A DNA stretch of 64,000 bases. It comes from Marinobacter salicampi (GTDB taxonomy: Bacteria; Pseudomonadota; Gammaproteobacteria; Pseudomonadales; Oleiphilaceae). The translations under genes were made by a program, and so were the position numbers. Below are positions 9,004-17,793 of this stretch, piece by piece. The stretch spans positions 23,234 to 87,233 of the forward strand of contig NZ_JAAMPF010000019.1 of NCBI RefSeq assembly GCF_011074795.1. Direction: 5' to 3'. Under the pieces are notes generated by a model. It ran no database searches. It was not told where the DNA came from and saw only the letters and a list, made by a program, of their open reading frames with translations. The first letter of the stretch is position 1; the number at the start of each line of letters is the position of its first letter.

Positions 9004-10119
9004 ATGATTCCCACAACGATGAAAGCCGTTCAGCTCACGGGCCACGGCGGGCTGGACAAACTTGTTTACCGCGACGATGTACCGGTACCCGAGCCGGACG
9101 CGGAAGAGGTGCTGATCGAAGTCAGCGCCTGTGGTATGAACAACACCGATGTCTGGGTCCGTGAAGGCGCCTATGGCAGCGATACCGATCCCACGGCTGT
9201 ATCCACCTGGCGGCGGGGCCGCTCAACCCTGGAATTCCCGCGCATTCAGGGTACGGATATCGTCGGCAAGGTCGTCGCTGTCGGGCCAGGAGTGGACCAA
9301 TCCCGCATTGGCCAGCGGGTAATCGTTGATTTTAGCATCTATAACCGCCCTGAAGGTGATGACAGCCTCGCAGATATTGATTACATCGGTCACGGCCGCG
9401 ACGGTGGCTATGCCGAATACACCACCGTACCTGCCGCCAACGCCTATACCGTTGATACCGAGATGACCGACGCCGAGCTGGCCACCTTTTCATGCGCCTA
9501 TCTGACCGGCGAACACATGCTGGACCGGGCGCGGCTGGCAGCCGGTGAGCGGGTTCTGGTGACCGGTGCTTCCGGTGGCGTGGGGTCTGCCATACTGCAA
9601 CTGGCTCGGGCCCGGGGTGCTATTCCCTACGCTGTGACCTCCGCCGGTAAAGTCCAGGCCATGAAGGACATTGGGGCAGAGGCTACGGTTACCCGGGGTG
9701 AAGGCGATCTGGTGCAGAAAACCGAAGAGGCCACCGCCGGCAAGCCCGTGGATGTGGTGGCGGACCTGGTGGCAGGCCCCATGTTTAACGACCTGCTCCG
9801 GATTCTGAAAATGGAGGGGCGCTATACCACGGCCGGAGCCATTGGCGGACCGGTGGTGGACCTTGATCTGCGTACGCTCTACCTCAAGCAACAGGAGCTG
9901 CACGGTTCCTCCCAGGGCACCCGCAGGGCATTTCGCCGGCTGCTGAAGTACATCGAGCAAGGCAAGATCCGCTCGCTGCTGGATCGCACCTACCGACTTT
10001 CCGACTTTCATACCGCCCAGACCGCATTCATGTCCAAGTCCTACGTCGGCAAACTGGTTGTTGTGCCGGACAGCAAGTGGGATGCAGTAGGAGCCCCTCA
10101 TGCCAAAGATGAACGATAG
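9004..10119 (+). CDS. Zinc-independent MDR alcohol dehydrogenase/quinone reductase
   Basis: A 371-residue medium-chain dehydrogenase/reductase. The GroES-like N-terminal domain carries VLIEVSACGMNNTDVWVREG, and the Rossmann domain has VLVTGASGGVGSAILQLARARG for NADPH. The four-Cys structural zinc site and the catalytic zinc ligands are not seen, which points to a quinone-oxidoreductase or crotonyl-CoA-reductase-like member instead of a classical ADH. AGGAGGGAGC before the first ATG supports the start at 9004; a second Met five codons on is possible. Its last 20 bp overlap the proline-racemase-family gene, so the two are translated together and probably act in one catabolic route, substrate unknown. 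Confidence 0.8.
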   Translation: MIPTTMKAVQLTGHGGLDKLVYRDDVPVPEPDAEEVLIEVSACGMNNTDVWVREGAYGSDTDPTAVSTWRRGRSTLEFPRIQGTDIVGKVVAVGPGVDQSRIGQRVIVDFSIYNRPEGDDSLADIDYIGHGRDGGYAEYTTVPAANAYTVDTEMTDAELATFSCAYLTGEHMLDRARLAAGERVLVTGASGGVGSAILQLARARGAIPYAVTSAGKVQAMKDIGAEATVTRGEGDLVQKTEEATAGKPVDVVADLVAGPMFNDLLRILKMEGRYTTAGAIGGPVVDLDLRTLYLKQQELHGSSQGTRRAFRRLLKYIEQGKIRSLLDRTYRLSDFHTAQTAFMSKSYVGKLVVVPDSKWDAVGAPHAKDER

Positions 10120-11236
10120 CCTCGAACGCAGACAGGGGCGCGACAGGCGCCGTCGGGCCGTAGTCGGCGGCGATACGCCGCCGGGGCATCGGACTCGTTC
10201 CATCGAACTGGTGGACATGCAGTCCGGGGGTGATGTCAGCCGTATCATCACCCGGGGAGTGGGCCATTTGCCGGGCGGCACCGTTCTGGAGCAGATGCGC
10301 TATATCCAGAAGCACGGTGACGGTTTCCGTCGCTGGCTGTTGTCGGAGCCCTACGGGGACCCCTTCATGTCCATTGACCTGATTGTGCCGCCTGACAATC
10401 CCGAGGCGCAGGCGGGCTATATCATCATGGAGGCCATGGGGTACCCATTGTATTCGGGCTCCAACACCATCTGCACGGCGGCGGCCATCCTGGAAAATGG
10501 CATTGTGCCTATGGAGGAGGGCGAGCAGCAGCTCGTACTGGAATCGCCGGCAGGCCTGGCCCATGTGAAAGCCTATAATCGCAATGGCAGGGTCGAAGCC
10601 ATTACCACCCAGAGCGAGCCTGCGTTCGTAGCGGCCCGCGATATGGTAGCCGATGTCCCCGGATTTGGCCGGGTGCCGTTTGATCTGGTCTGGAGTGGCG
10701 CCTACTTCGCCATGATAGATGCAACCTCGCTGGGCTTCGGGCTGGTGAACGATGAAATGAAGGCGCTGGCGTCCTTTGGCATGGCGTTCGTCGATGCTGC
10801 CCGACCGGCCGTGACCCAGGAACATCCTGAGCTTGGCCATGTAGGACCCCTGCCTTTTGCCCATTTCATGGGGCCTGTTGAAGCCGTTGATGAGCACGGG
10901 TTCCGGTCCCGGTCCGCCACCTACGTACACCCCGGGGTGATTTGCCGAAGCCCGACCGGAACCGGCACCTCAGCCCGCCTCGCCCTGATGTATGAAATGG
11001 GTATGATCAAAGAAGACCAGACACTGGAGACCATATCGCCCCGCGGCAGCTCCTTCATGGGAATGGTCCTGGGTGAAGCTATGGTTGGCTCCCACAAAGG
11101 CCTCCATACGGATATCACGGGCAGAGCCTGGACCATTGCCAGGTCTCAGGTGATGCTTGATCTCGATGATCCGCTGGTGGATATGAAAGACCTTGAAGGC
11201 GTTCTCAATTCCCATGAGATACCGCCTCAGTCTTGA
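10100..11236 (+). CDS. Proline racemase family protein with Ser/Thr active site
   Basis: A 378-residue protein of the proline racemase/hydroxyproline epimerase/trans-3-hydroxyproline dehydratase superfamily, with a basic N-terminal extension of about 30 residues. The first catalytic block reads YSGSNTICTAA (Ser119) where racemases have MCGH; the second reads SPTGTGTSARLAL (Thr286) where racemases have a Cys. Loss of both Cys bases rules out ordinary two-base racemisation. In this family a Thr at the second site is known in trans-3-hydroxy-L-proline dehydratases. The enzyme may therefore be a dehydratase or a new subtype. The start overlaps the upstream oxidoreductase by 20 bp. A stem-loop lies just after the stop. 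Confidence 0.75.
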   Translation: MPKMNDSLERRQGRDRRRRAVVGGDTPPGHRTRSIELVDMQSGGDVSRIITRGVGHLPGGTVLEQMRYIQKHGDGFRRWLLSEPYGDPFMSIDLIVPPDNPEAQAGYIIMEAMGYPLYSGSNTICTAAAILENGIVPMEEGEQQLVLESPAGLAHVKAYNRNGRVEAITTQSEPAFVAARDMVADVPGFGRVPFDLVWSGAYFAMIDATSLGFGLVNDEMKALASFGMAFVDAARPAVTQEHPELGHVGPLPFAHFMGPVEAVDEHGFRSRSATYVHPGVICRSPTGTGTSARLALMYEMGMIKEDQTLETISPRGSSFMGMVLGEAMVGSHKGLHTDITGRAWTIARSQVMLDLDDPLVDMKDLEGVLNSHEIPPQS

Positions 11237-11718
11237 TCTCTGAGTGTCTGAACGGAGCTGGCCTGTACTCTGGGTCAGGCCAGCTCAACACTTGCCTCAA
11301 CGCCTGGCACGAACTCTGCACTTTCCTCCAGCTTGGTGCCGGAATCATGAGCGCGCCATCGCTTTCACCATGGGCGTCGCCCGGGAGGAAGAGTCCGGGA
11401 CCGGGCCGCCCTGAATGGCAAGCTCCTTCCTTTCAAGGCCTGGTAAACCTCAGAAACGTCAATCCGGCGTAGATGTCGGATTGGCCGTTCTAAAGCTTCT
11501 GCACCCCTGGTTTGTGAGCCCCAGCAAGCCGGTTACGTTTTGTCACTGACTTTTTCGTTCGAAAGAGCAACTATACTGCGGCTAATTGGCGAAAAAGTTC
11601 ATATCGACTGGCCTGAACTGACACCCGGAACCGGGAATGGCTGTCCGGGGTCTGTTGGGGGACCTTTACGACGGCAGGCCTATCACGTATTTTTATCTCG
11701 GCCCAAGAGGACCCACGA
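11237..11718. other. Intergenic region with a stem-loop
   Basis: About 480 bp without a supported gene. A perfect 11-bp inverted repeat (GAGCTGGCCTG / CAGGCCAGCTC) at 11255-11286 with a 10-base loop probably ends the preceding operon, although it has no T tract. An AT-richer stretch at about 11540-11590 with TATACT is a candidate promoter region for the downstream binding-protein gene. Confidence 0.5.
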
Positions 11719-12477
11719 ATGCGCATCACCTCTGCTCTTGCTAAAACAGTTCAGCTTCTGATCCTGCTTGCCCTTGTGCCATCGGCAGCGGTCGCCAAGG
11801 AAAAACTATATCTCTTCACCGAGAATTACCCGCCCTACAACCTGTCCACCACGGGCCAGGGCTTTGCCCATGGGGTAGAAGATATTGCCGGTATCTGCAG
11901 TGACATCGTAAAGATCATGATGTCGAACGTGGACTATGACTATGTTATGAAAATGCGGGACTGGAGCCGTTCCTACGATTGGGTTCAGGGACGGGAAAAC
12001 CACGCCCTGTTCTGTACCGCCCGCACAGACGAGCGTGAAAATGACTTTCAGTGGGTCGGCCCACTGGCGCCAATCAAGTGGACCCTGTTTGCCGCTCCGG
12101 GCTCAGAAATCAGGCTGTCATCCCTCGAGGAAGCGCGGCAGTACCAGATTGCCGGCTATAAAGGTGACGTCATGTCTGACTACCTCGTGGCAGAAGGCTT
12201 CAACGTCGTCATGAGCATGTCGGGTGAACAGAACCCCCGCAGACTTGCGCTTGGACAGGCCGACCTGTGGGTAACGGACGGGCTTGTCGGGCCGAAAGTC
12301 GCTCGGGAAGAGCATGATATTGAAGGCTTGGTGCCAGTTCTGGTGTTCAGGGAGACTCCGATGTACCTGGCTGTGAGTAACCAGACAGCGCCGGGAATCG
12401 TAGCGGATTTGCAGAAAGCCCTTGATAAAGCCCGTGCTTCCGGAAGGCTGGACGGTATCGAAGCGCGATATCGCTGA
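11719..12477 (+). CDS. Periplasmic amino-acid-type substrate-binding protein
   Basis: A 252-residue protein with an N-terminal signal peptide (hydrophobic core LLILLALVPSA, cleavage likely after AVAK or AVA) followed by the SBP_bac_3 fold: YLFTENYPPYNLST near the mature N-terminus, GICSDIVKIMM, and the second-lobe hinge. No ABC permease or ATPase genes are adjacent, and many such orphan proteins in marine gammaproteobacteria are sensors or accessory binding proteins instead of transporter parts. The ligand is unknown. The gene stands alone; an inverted repeat follows the stop. Confidence 0.8.
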   Translation: MRITSALAKTVQLLILLALVPSAAVAKEKLYLFTENYPPYNLSTTGQGFAHGVEDIAGICSDIVKIMMSNVDYDYVMKMRDWSRSYDWVQGRENHALFCTARTDERENDFQWVGPLAPIKWTLFAAPGSEIRLSSLEEARQYQIAGYKGDVMSDYLVAEGFNVVMSMSGEQNPRRLALGQADLWVTDGLVGPKVAREEHDIEGLVPVLVFRETPMYLAVSNQTAPGIVADLQKALDKARASGRLDGIEARYR

Positions 12478-12482
12478 CATTG

Positions 12483-12501
12483 GCGTCAGCACTGCTGGCG
12501 C
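12483..12501 (+). terminator. Stem-loop after binding-protein gene
   Basis: GCGTCAGCA-C-TGCTGGCGC is an almost perfect palindrome starting 6 bp after the stop codon and followed by ATCTTTCCT. The loop is very small, so hairpin formation would open the central pairs. It is a plausible weak terminator. Confidence 0.4.
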
Positions 12502-12597
12502 ATCTTTCCTGCTAGCACAACCTTTCTAGTTTCTGATCATCAGTAGCTTAGGCCCCGGCCGCGCGAGCGTCCGGGGCAATTCTCCTGTTGCCAACAA

Positions 12598-12628
12598 TGA
12601 CCAACAGTCATAATATGACCGCCAGTCA
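12598..12628. promoter_or_regulatory. Palindromic TetR operator
   Basis: A 31-bp imperfect palindrome centred on 12613, with outer TGAC/GTCA arms and inner GTCATA/TATGAC arms. It lies about 55 bp before the TetR gene that heads the efflux operon, the position expected for autoregulation by that TetR protein. No other regulator gene is near. Confidence 0.65.
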
Positions 12629-12683
12629 CGAGTCGATGCCATCTGATGGCCATCGACCAGTCCGCTAAAAAACCGGGTTTTCT

Positions 12684-13361
12684 ATGGGTTATCAGGATGA
12701 GGTCTTCCGTAAACGGGAGCAGACACTGTTGGCGACCGCCCTCAAGCTGTTCCAGAAGCATGGCTGGGAGCAGGTAACGGTCGCGCAGGTTGCCGATGCC
12801 GCCGGCATAGGTAAGGGTACCGTTTACAAGCACTTTGCCACCAAAGATGAGATCTACGCCAGGCTGGCGCTGGATTTCTCACAACGCTGCCTGGAGGCGT
12901 ATCGCCGGCAAGGTATTGGCGACCAGGCGTTGGCGTCGATGCGCGCCGTCATCCGGCTGTCGTTCGACCTGATGCACCAGCACCCAACGGAAGTCCAGCT
13001 CAGTCTTCACTGCGAACGGCCTGAGTTCCAGGAACGCCTCGGGCCTCGTTTTCAGTCCCGGTTTGCCGAACTCGAGGTGGGTTACACCCGGCTCTTCAAC
13101 GAGCTTCTGGAAGCCGCCGTGGCCCGGGGCGAGATTCCCCAGGTGCCGATCGAGTCGGTTTTCTGGGGCATTGAGGCGGGCTTTCATGGCGTCATGGCCC
13201 GGGTGGCCGCCGGCGGCTTCGGACACTGGAGCACGACACCGGATATGGCGAGGTATTTCGATCACGTTGCTGACTTCATGATTGCCGGGTTGCTTGGTGC
13301 CTCGGCCATAGGCGCAACCCTGGAACGACAGGGGCCAAATACAGAAGGAGAATCAACGTGA
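12684..13361 (+). CDS. TetR family repressor of the RND operon
   Basis: A 225-residue TetR family regulator. The N-terminal helix-turn-helix is clear (TLLATALKLFQKHGWEQ, then VTVAQVADAAGIGKGTVYKHFATKDEIY at about 33-60); the C-terminal ligand domain is of the common TetR_C type. It is the first gene of a three-gene operon: its TGA overlaps the GTG start of the adaptor gene. It most likely represses the operon from the 31-bp palindrome upstream and is released by a toxic efflux substrate. The inducer is not deducible. Confidence 0.85.
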   Translation: MGYQDEVFRKREQTLLATALKLFQKHGWEQVTVAQVADAAGIGKGTVYKHFATKDEIYARLALDFSQRCLEAYRRQGIGDQALASMRAVIRLSFDLMHQHPTEVQLSLHCERPEFQERLGPRFQSRFAELEVGYTRLFNELLEAAVARGEIPQVPIESVFWGIEAGFHGVMARVAAGGFGHWSTTPDMARYFDHVADFMIAGLLGASAIGATLERQGPNTEGEST

Positions 13362-14437
13362 ACCGGGGAAAAATCAAGTTCGGCTCACTGGGACTGGCTC
13401 TGCTGGTTGTCATCGTTCTGGTGGTGTGGATGGCCAGCGGCGATGTGAAGGTGGCCAGTGATGAGACGCCTGAGCGTGAAACTGTAGGTGAGGAAAAGCC
13501 GCCCAGGGTTCAGGTTCAGATACTTCAAAGCGACAGCTTTGCGCCCAGCATGATGATCCAGGGCCAGGTAGAGCCCTGGCGCAGCGCTTCCATTGACGCC
13601 CGGGTTGACGGCGCCATCGAAGAGCTGCCGGTGGCTCAGGGTGACCAGGTCGCAAAGGGCGACTCGCTTATCCGGCTGTCCGATGATGATCGCGCCGGCA
13701 ACATTCTCAGGGCCCAGGCCAGGGTCCGCCAGATTGAGGCGGAACTGGCGGCAACGGATCGTCTGCGGGCCGACAACCTCGTGTCCCAGACCGAAAAACT
13801 GCGTCTTGAAAGCGAGCTGGCCGGGGCCAGGGCGGAGCTTGAGGCGGCCCAGCTGGCGTCTCGCCATCTCAGGCCCCGGGCGCCATTTGATGGCGTGGTC
13901 AACCGACGCTATGTGGAGTTGGGGGAATATGTGCAACCTGGCCAGGCCTTGCTGGAGCTTGTGCAGGTGGAACGGTTGAAGGTCACCGGCTTTGCGCCCC
14001 AGCAATCGGTAACCAATCTGGCCCCCGGGCAGGAGGTCACGCTGGAACTGCTGGACGGCAGGAGCCTGGAAGGCAGGGTCAGTTTCATTGCCAGCGCCGC
14101 CGACGAGGAGACCCGGAGCTTCCGGGTCGAAGTGGAGGTTGCCAATCCCGACAACTGGCGGGTGGCAGGCGCCAGCGCAACAATAAAGATTCATCTGCCT
14201 GAGCGACCGGCCGTATTCCTGTCTCCGGCCTATCTCAAGCTGGGGGATGACGGCCGCCTTGGGGTGCACCATGTGGATGACCAGGACCGGGTACAGTTCG
14301 CCGAGGTGGAGTTGCTCAGTGCCACAACCGAGGGCGCCTGGGTTGCCGGGCTGCCGGATGGCGTTCGTCTGATCACCCTTGGCGGCGGCTTTGTGTCGCT
14401 GGGCGCCAGGGTTGATCCTGTGCCTGAGGACAGCTGA
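13358..14437 (+). CDS. RND efflux periplasmic adaptor (membrane fusion protein)
   Basis: A 359-residue HlyD/AcrA-type adaptor. A single N-terminal membrane anchor (LALLVVIVLVVWMASG, about 13-28) precedes the barrel-sandwich biotinyl-lipoyl halves (VDGAIEELPVAQGDQVAKGDSLIRL and HLRPRAPFDGVVNRRYVELGEYVQPGQALLELV), a short alpha-hairpin, and beta-barrel domains. It links the inner-membrane pump to an outer-membrane channel in the periplasm. It starts with GTG inside the TetR stop (GTGA) with AAGGAG upstream, indicating translational coupling. No TolC-like gene is in the operon, so a channel encoded elsewhere must be shared. Confidence 0.9.
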   Translation: MNRGKIKFGSLGLALLVVIVLVVWMASGDVKVASDETPERETVGEEKPPRVQVQILQSDSFAPSMMIQGQVEPWRSASIDARVDGAIEELPVAQGDQVAKGDSLIRLSDDDRAGNILRAQARVRQIEAELAATDRLRADNLVSQTEKLRLESELAGARAELEAAQLASRHLRPRAPFDGVVNRRYVELGEYVQPGQALLELVQVERLKVTGFAPQQSVTNLAPGQEVTLELLDGRSLEGRVSFIASAADEETRSFRVEVEVANPDNWRVAGASATIKIHLPERPAVFLSPAYLKLGDDGRLGVHHVDDQDRVQFAEVELLSATTEGAWVAGLPDGVRLITLGGGFVSLGARVDPVPEDS

Positions 14438-14440
14438 TTT

Positions 14441-17400
14441 ATGCGCACGCTTATCTATGCGGCCATGGACCGCAGTCGCACAACCCTGCTGACCCTGCTG
14501 TTCCTGATTATCGGTGGTACGGCGGCCTTCCAGTCGATTCCGAAGGAAGCCAACCCCGACATCGCCATTCCGATGATCTATGTTTCCCTTACGCTGGAGG
14601 GCATCAGCCCTGAGGATGCCGAGCGGCTTCTGGTGCGTCCCATGGAGCAGGAGTTGCGCTCCCTCGAAGGCATCAAGGAAATGCGCGGGACAGCGTCGGA
14701 AGGTCACGCCTCGGTGATGCTGGAATTCGATGCCGGCTTTGACCCCGACAAAGCCCTGCAGGACGTTCGCGAAAAGGTCGACACCGCAAGGTCCAAGATT
14801 CCGTCTGAAGCCGACGAGCCCCGGGTGAACGAAGTCAACGTTTCGCTGTTTCCGGTCTTGTCGGTCGGGCTCTCGGGGCCACTGTCCGAGCGGGAGCTGA
14901 TCACGGTAGCAAGGCGGCTCCAGGACGCCATCGAAGGCATTCCCGAGGTACTTGAAGTGCAGATCGGCGGCGACCGGGAGGACATGCTGGAAATCGTGGT
15001 CAACCCGCAGGTGCTGGAAAGTTATGGGATCGACTACGACCAGTTGGCAACCCTGGTAACCCGCAATAACCAGCTGGTGGCGGCAGGTAGCCTGGATACC
15101 GGCGCCGGTCGGATGACCATGAAGGTGCCGGGCGTCATCGAAACCATTGAGGATGTCATGGCCATGCCGATCAAGGTGAGCGGTGATTCGGTGGTGACTT
15201 TCGGGGATGTGGCCACCCTCCAGCGCGGATTCAAGGATCCCACCGGCTTTGCCCGCATCGACGGCGAACCTGCTCTGGTGCTGGAGGTATCCAAACGCAC
15301 CGGCGAGAACATCATTGAAACCGTTGCCCAGGTCAAAGGGCTGATTGCCCAAGCCGAATCACAATTTCCCGACGGCCTTGAGGTCCAGTACATCATGGAC
15401 CAGTCCACGGAAGTCCGGGACATACTGGCGGATCTGCTCAATAACGTTCTGACGGCGATTGTCCTGGTCATCATCGTGATCATCGCTACCATGGGTCTGC
15501 GGTCGGCGTTACTGGTCGGCCTGACCATTCCCGGCGCTTTCCTGGCTGGCATACTGCTGATCTGGGGCCTTGGTTACACCCTCAATATTGTCGTGTTGTT
15601 CAGCCTGATCCTGGTGGCAGGCATGCTGGTGGATGGCGCGATCGTGGTTTCCGAACTGGCAGACCGTAACCTGCACGATGGCCTGCCGGCCCGTAAAGCT
15701 TGGGCAGAAGCTGCCACCCGAATGGCCTGGCCGGTTATTGCCTCCACCGCGACCACGCTGGCGGTGTTCCTGCCGCTGCTGTTCTGGCCCGGCGTCGTGG
15801 GGGAGTTCATGAAATTCCTCCCGATTACAGTGATTCTCTGCCTGCTGGCGTCCCTCGCCATGGCCCTGGTTTTCCTGCCGGTGCTTGGCGGTGTCAGTGG
15901 CGGCGAAAAGGCGCGCAAGGCAGTTACTGAAGGTCGCTTCAACCAGGGCTACCGCAAGGCACTGGCCAGTCTTCTGAGCTACCCCGGACTGACCCTGCTC
16001 GGGGTGGTTGTAGTGACGGGCCTGATCTATGCCGGCTATGCCAGGTTCAATCATGGGGTTGAGTTCTTCCCCAGCGTGGAACCGGACTCGGCCCAGATAT
16101 GGGTGCGGGCCCGAGGCGACCTGTCGGTCCACGAGAGAGACCGGCTGGTCCAGCGCGTGGAGTCGCGATTGCTGGGCATGCCGGAAGTGAAAGCCATGTA
16201 CGTCCGCTCAATGGTGAACCCCGGCAACCAGCTGGCCCCGGACGTGGTCGGCGTTCTGCAGTTCCAGTTTGCCGACTGGCACGAGCGACGACCAGCCAGT
16301 GAGATTCTGGCGGATTTCAAAAAGCGCACCGAGGACATACCCGGTATCGTGCTTGAGTTTCGCGAGCAGGAGGAAGGCCCGGGCTCCGGCAAGCCGATCG
16401 AGATCAAGGTAAGCAGCCTGCAGAGCGCCCAGCTCGAAGATTATGTCGACAAATTACGGGACACGATGGCGCAAACGGATGGGTTTGTGGACGTGGAGGA
16501 CGACCGCAGCCTGCCCGGCATCGAGTGGCGGCTTGAGGTTGACCGTGAAGCCGCCGCCCGTTATGGCACTGACGTGCTGAGTGCCGGCAGTGCGGTGCGG
16601 CTCATTACCAACGGTCTGGTGCTTGCCACCTACAGACCGGAAGATGTCCGGGATGAAGTGGACATTGCCGTGCGGGTACCGGAGATGTGGCGCGAACTCG
16701 ACCAGTTCGAGCGCCAGACCATCAACACGCCCCGGGGCCAGGTGCCGCTATCGTATTTCCTCACCCTGGAACCGGCCCCGAAGACCGGAACCATACGACG
16801 GGTGGACGGCCAGCGCACCGTCACCGTGAAGTCGGATCTGGCGCCGGGAGCCCAGGTGGCCGAGCAGCTCAGGGCCCTTACCAGAGCCATGCCAGAGCCT
16901 CCGGAAGGCATAACGGTAAGGTTTGCCGGCGAGGACGAAGAGCAGCAGGAGGCCGGTGTTTTCCTGGCCAGTGCGTTTATGGTTGCCCTGGCACTTATGC
17001 TGCTGATTCTGGTAACCCAGTTCAACTCGCTCTACCAGGCACTGCTGATTCTCTCCGCCATCGTGCTTTCTACCGCAGGCGTGTTGCTGGGCCTGCTTCT
17101 TAATGGCCAGTCGTTCGGCATTGTCATGGTAGGGATGGGGATCATCGCTCTGGCGGGTATCGTTGTGAACAACAACATCGTTCTGATTGATACCTACAAT
17201 CACATGCGCAGGGGCGGCATGGCGGCCTACGACGCGGCTCTGGAAACCGGCTCTCTGCGCCTGCGGCCGGTGTTGCTAACCGCTATTACCACCATTCTGG
17301 GCCTCATGCCGATGGTCATGGGAATAAACGTTGACCTGCTGACGCCCGCCCTCGGGCTGGGGGCGCCGTCGACCCAGTGGTGGACCCAGCTGTCCAGCGC

Positions 17401-17521
17401 CATTGCGGGTGGCCTGGCGTTCGCGACCCTGCTGACGTTGTTGCTGACCCCGGCCCTGCTGGTGCTGGGGGATAAGGTTGGCCGAAAGCTGCGACCTCAA
17501 AAAACCGGAGAAGCGCTGTGA
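14441..17521 (+). CDS. RND efflux pump permease, AcrB/HAE1-like
   Basis: A 1026-residue RND family pump of normal length with the twofold layout of 12 helices and two large periplasmic loops. Signatures include the N-terminal PKEANPDIAIPMIYVS, the helix-4 LVDGAIVVSELADR proton-relay segment (one of the two usual Asp residues is Gly), and the helix-10/11 VVNNNIVLIDTYNHM. It exchanges protons for small toxic compounds. It begins three bases after the adaptor stop. The divergence from MexB/AcrB-type sequences leaves the substrate open. Confidence 0.9.
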   Translation: MRTLIYAAMDRSRTTLLTLLFLIIGGTAAFQSIPKEANPDIAIPMIYVSLTLEGISPEDAERLLVRPMEQELRSLEGIKEMRGTASEGHASVMLEFDAGFDPDKALQDVREKVDTARSKIPSEADEPRVNEVNVSLFPVLSVGLSGPLSERELITVARRLQDAIEGIPEVLEVQIGGDREDMLEIVVNPQVLESYGIDYDQLATLVTRNNQLVAAGSLDTGAGRMTMKVPGVIETIEDVMAMPIKVSGDSVVTFGDVATLQRGFKDPTGFARIDGEPALVLEVSKRTGENIIETVAQVKGLIAQAESQFPDGLEVQYIMDQSTEVRDILADLLNNVLTAIVLVIIVIIATMGLRSALLVGLTIPGAFLAGILLIWGLGYTLNIVVLFSLILVAGMLVDGAIVVSELADRNLHDGLPARKAWAEAATRMAWPVIASTATTLAVFLPLLFWPGVVGEFMKFLPITVILCLLASLAMALVFLPVLGGVSGGEKARKAVTEGRFNQGYRKALASLLSYPGLTLLGVVVVTGLIYAGYARFNHGVEFFPSVEPDSAQIWVRARGDLSVHERDRLVQRVESRLLGMPEVKAMYVRSMVNPGNQLAPDVVGVLQFQFADWHERRPASEILADFKKRTEDIPGIVLEFREQEEGPGSGKPIEIKVSSLQSAQLEDYVDKLRDTMAQTDGFVDVEDDRSLPGIEWRLEVDREAAARYGTDVLSAGSAVRLITNGLVLATYRPEDVRDEVDIAVRVPEMWRELDQFERQTINTPRGQVPLSYFLTLEPAPKTGTIRRVDGQRTVTVKSDLAPGAQVAEQLRALTRAMPEPPEGITVRFAGEDEEQQEAGVFLASAFMVALALMLLILVTQFNSLYQALLILSAIVLSTAGVLLGLLLNGQSFGIVMVGMGIIALAGIVVNNNIVLIDTYNHMRRGGMAAYDAALETGSLRLRPVLLTAITTILGLMPMVMGINVDLLTPALGLGAPSTQWWTQLSSAIAGGLAFATLLTLLLTPALLVLGDKVGRKLRPQKTGEAL

Positions 17522-17533
17522 AACTAGTATTGC

Positions 17534-17554
17534 AAATGATAACAGTTAACATTT
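17534..17554. promoter_or_regulatory. Fur-box-like palindrome
   Basis: AAATGATAAC-A-GTTAACATTT, a 21-bp palindrome with one mismatch pair. The inner 15 bp match the Fur 7-1-7 pattern at 12 of 14 positions by eye. It lies 13 bp after the pump gene and about 77 bp before a tiny membrane-protein gene, so it may make that gene iron-responsive. Confidence 0.55.
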
Positions 17555-17630
17555 AGGATCTGGATGACCATATCGCTGAAAGGCATCGACGCCACGGACA
17601 TAACCGTGCGGTCATTGCCAGGGAGAGCAC

Positions 17631-17747
17631 ATGTCATCTGCATCAGACCCGCAGGCTTCGGAGGCATACGAAGGCCTGAAACTGGCTGCCACAGCGCTGG
17701 GCGTGGTATTGATCCCGGTTGTGGTTGGCCTGCTTGCCAGCCTGTAG
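17631..17747 (+). CDS. 38-residue single-helix membrane protein
   Basis: A short ORF with AGGGAG six bases before its ATG. The peptide has a polar N-terminal half (MSSASDPQASEAYEGLKL) and one strong hydrophobic helix (ALGVVLIPVVVGLLASL) running to the C-terminus, with a central proline. No family was recognised. The ribosome site, the palindromic Fur-like site upstream and the compact helix make it a credible small membrane protein. An overlapping frame starting at 17564 is less likely. Confidence 0.5.
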   Translation: MSSASDPQASEAYEGLKLAATALGVVLIPVVVGLLASL

Positions 17748-17793
17748 TCCTGGCGACTGGCGGGATTATTGAGTCTTTTCTCGCAAGGGTCGC

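Noticed and set aside
13385..15352. Long open frame (655 codons) on the minus strand
   Set aside because: It is antisense to the adaptor and pump genes, which have clear family motifs and ribosome sites; composition is that of a GC-rich shadow frame.
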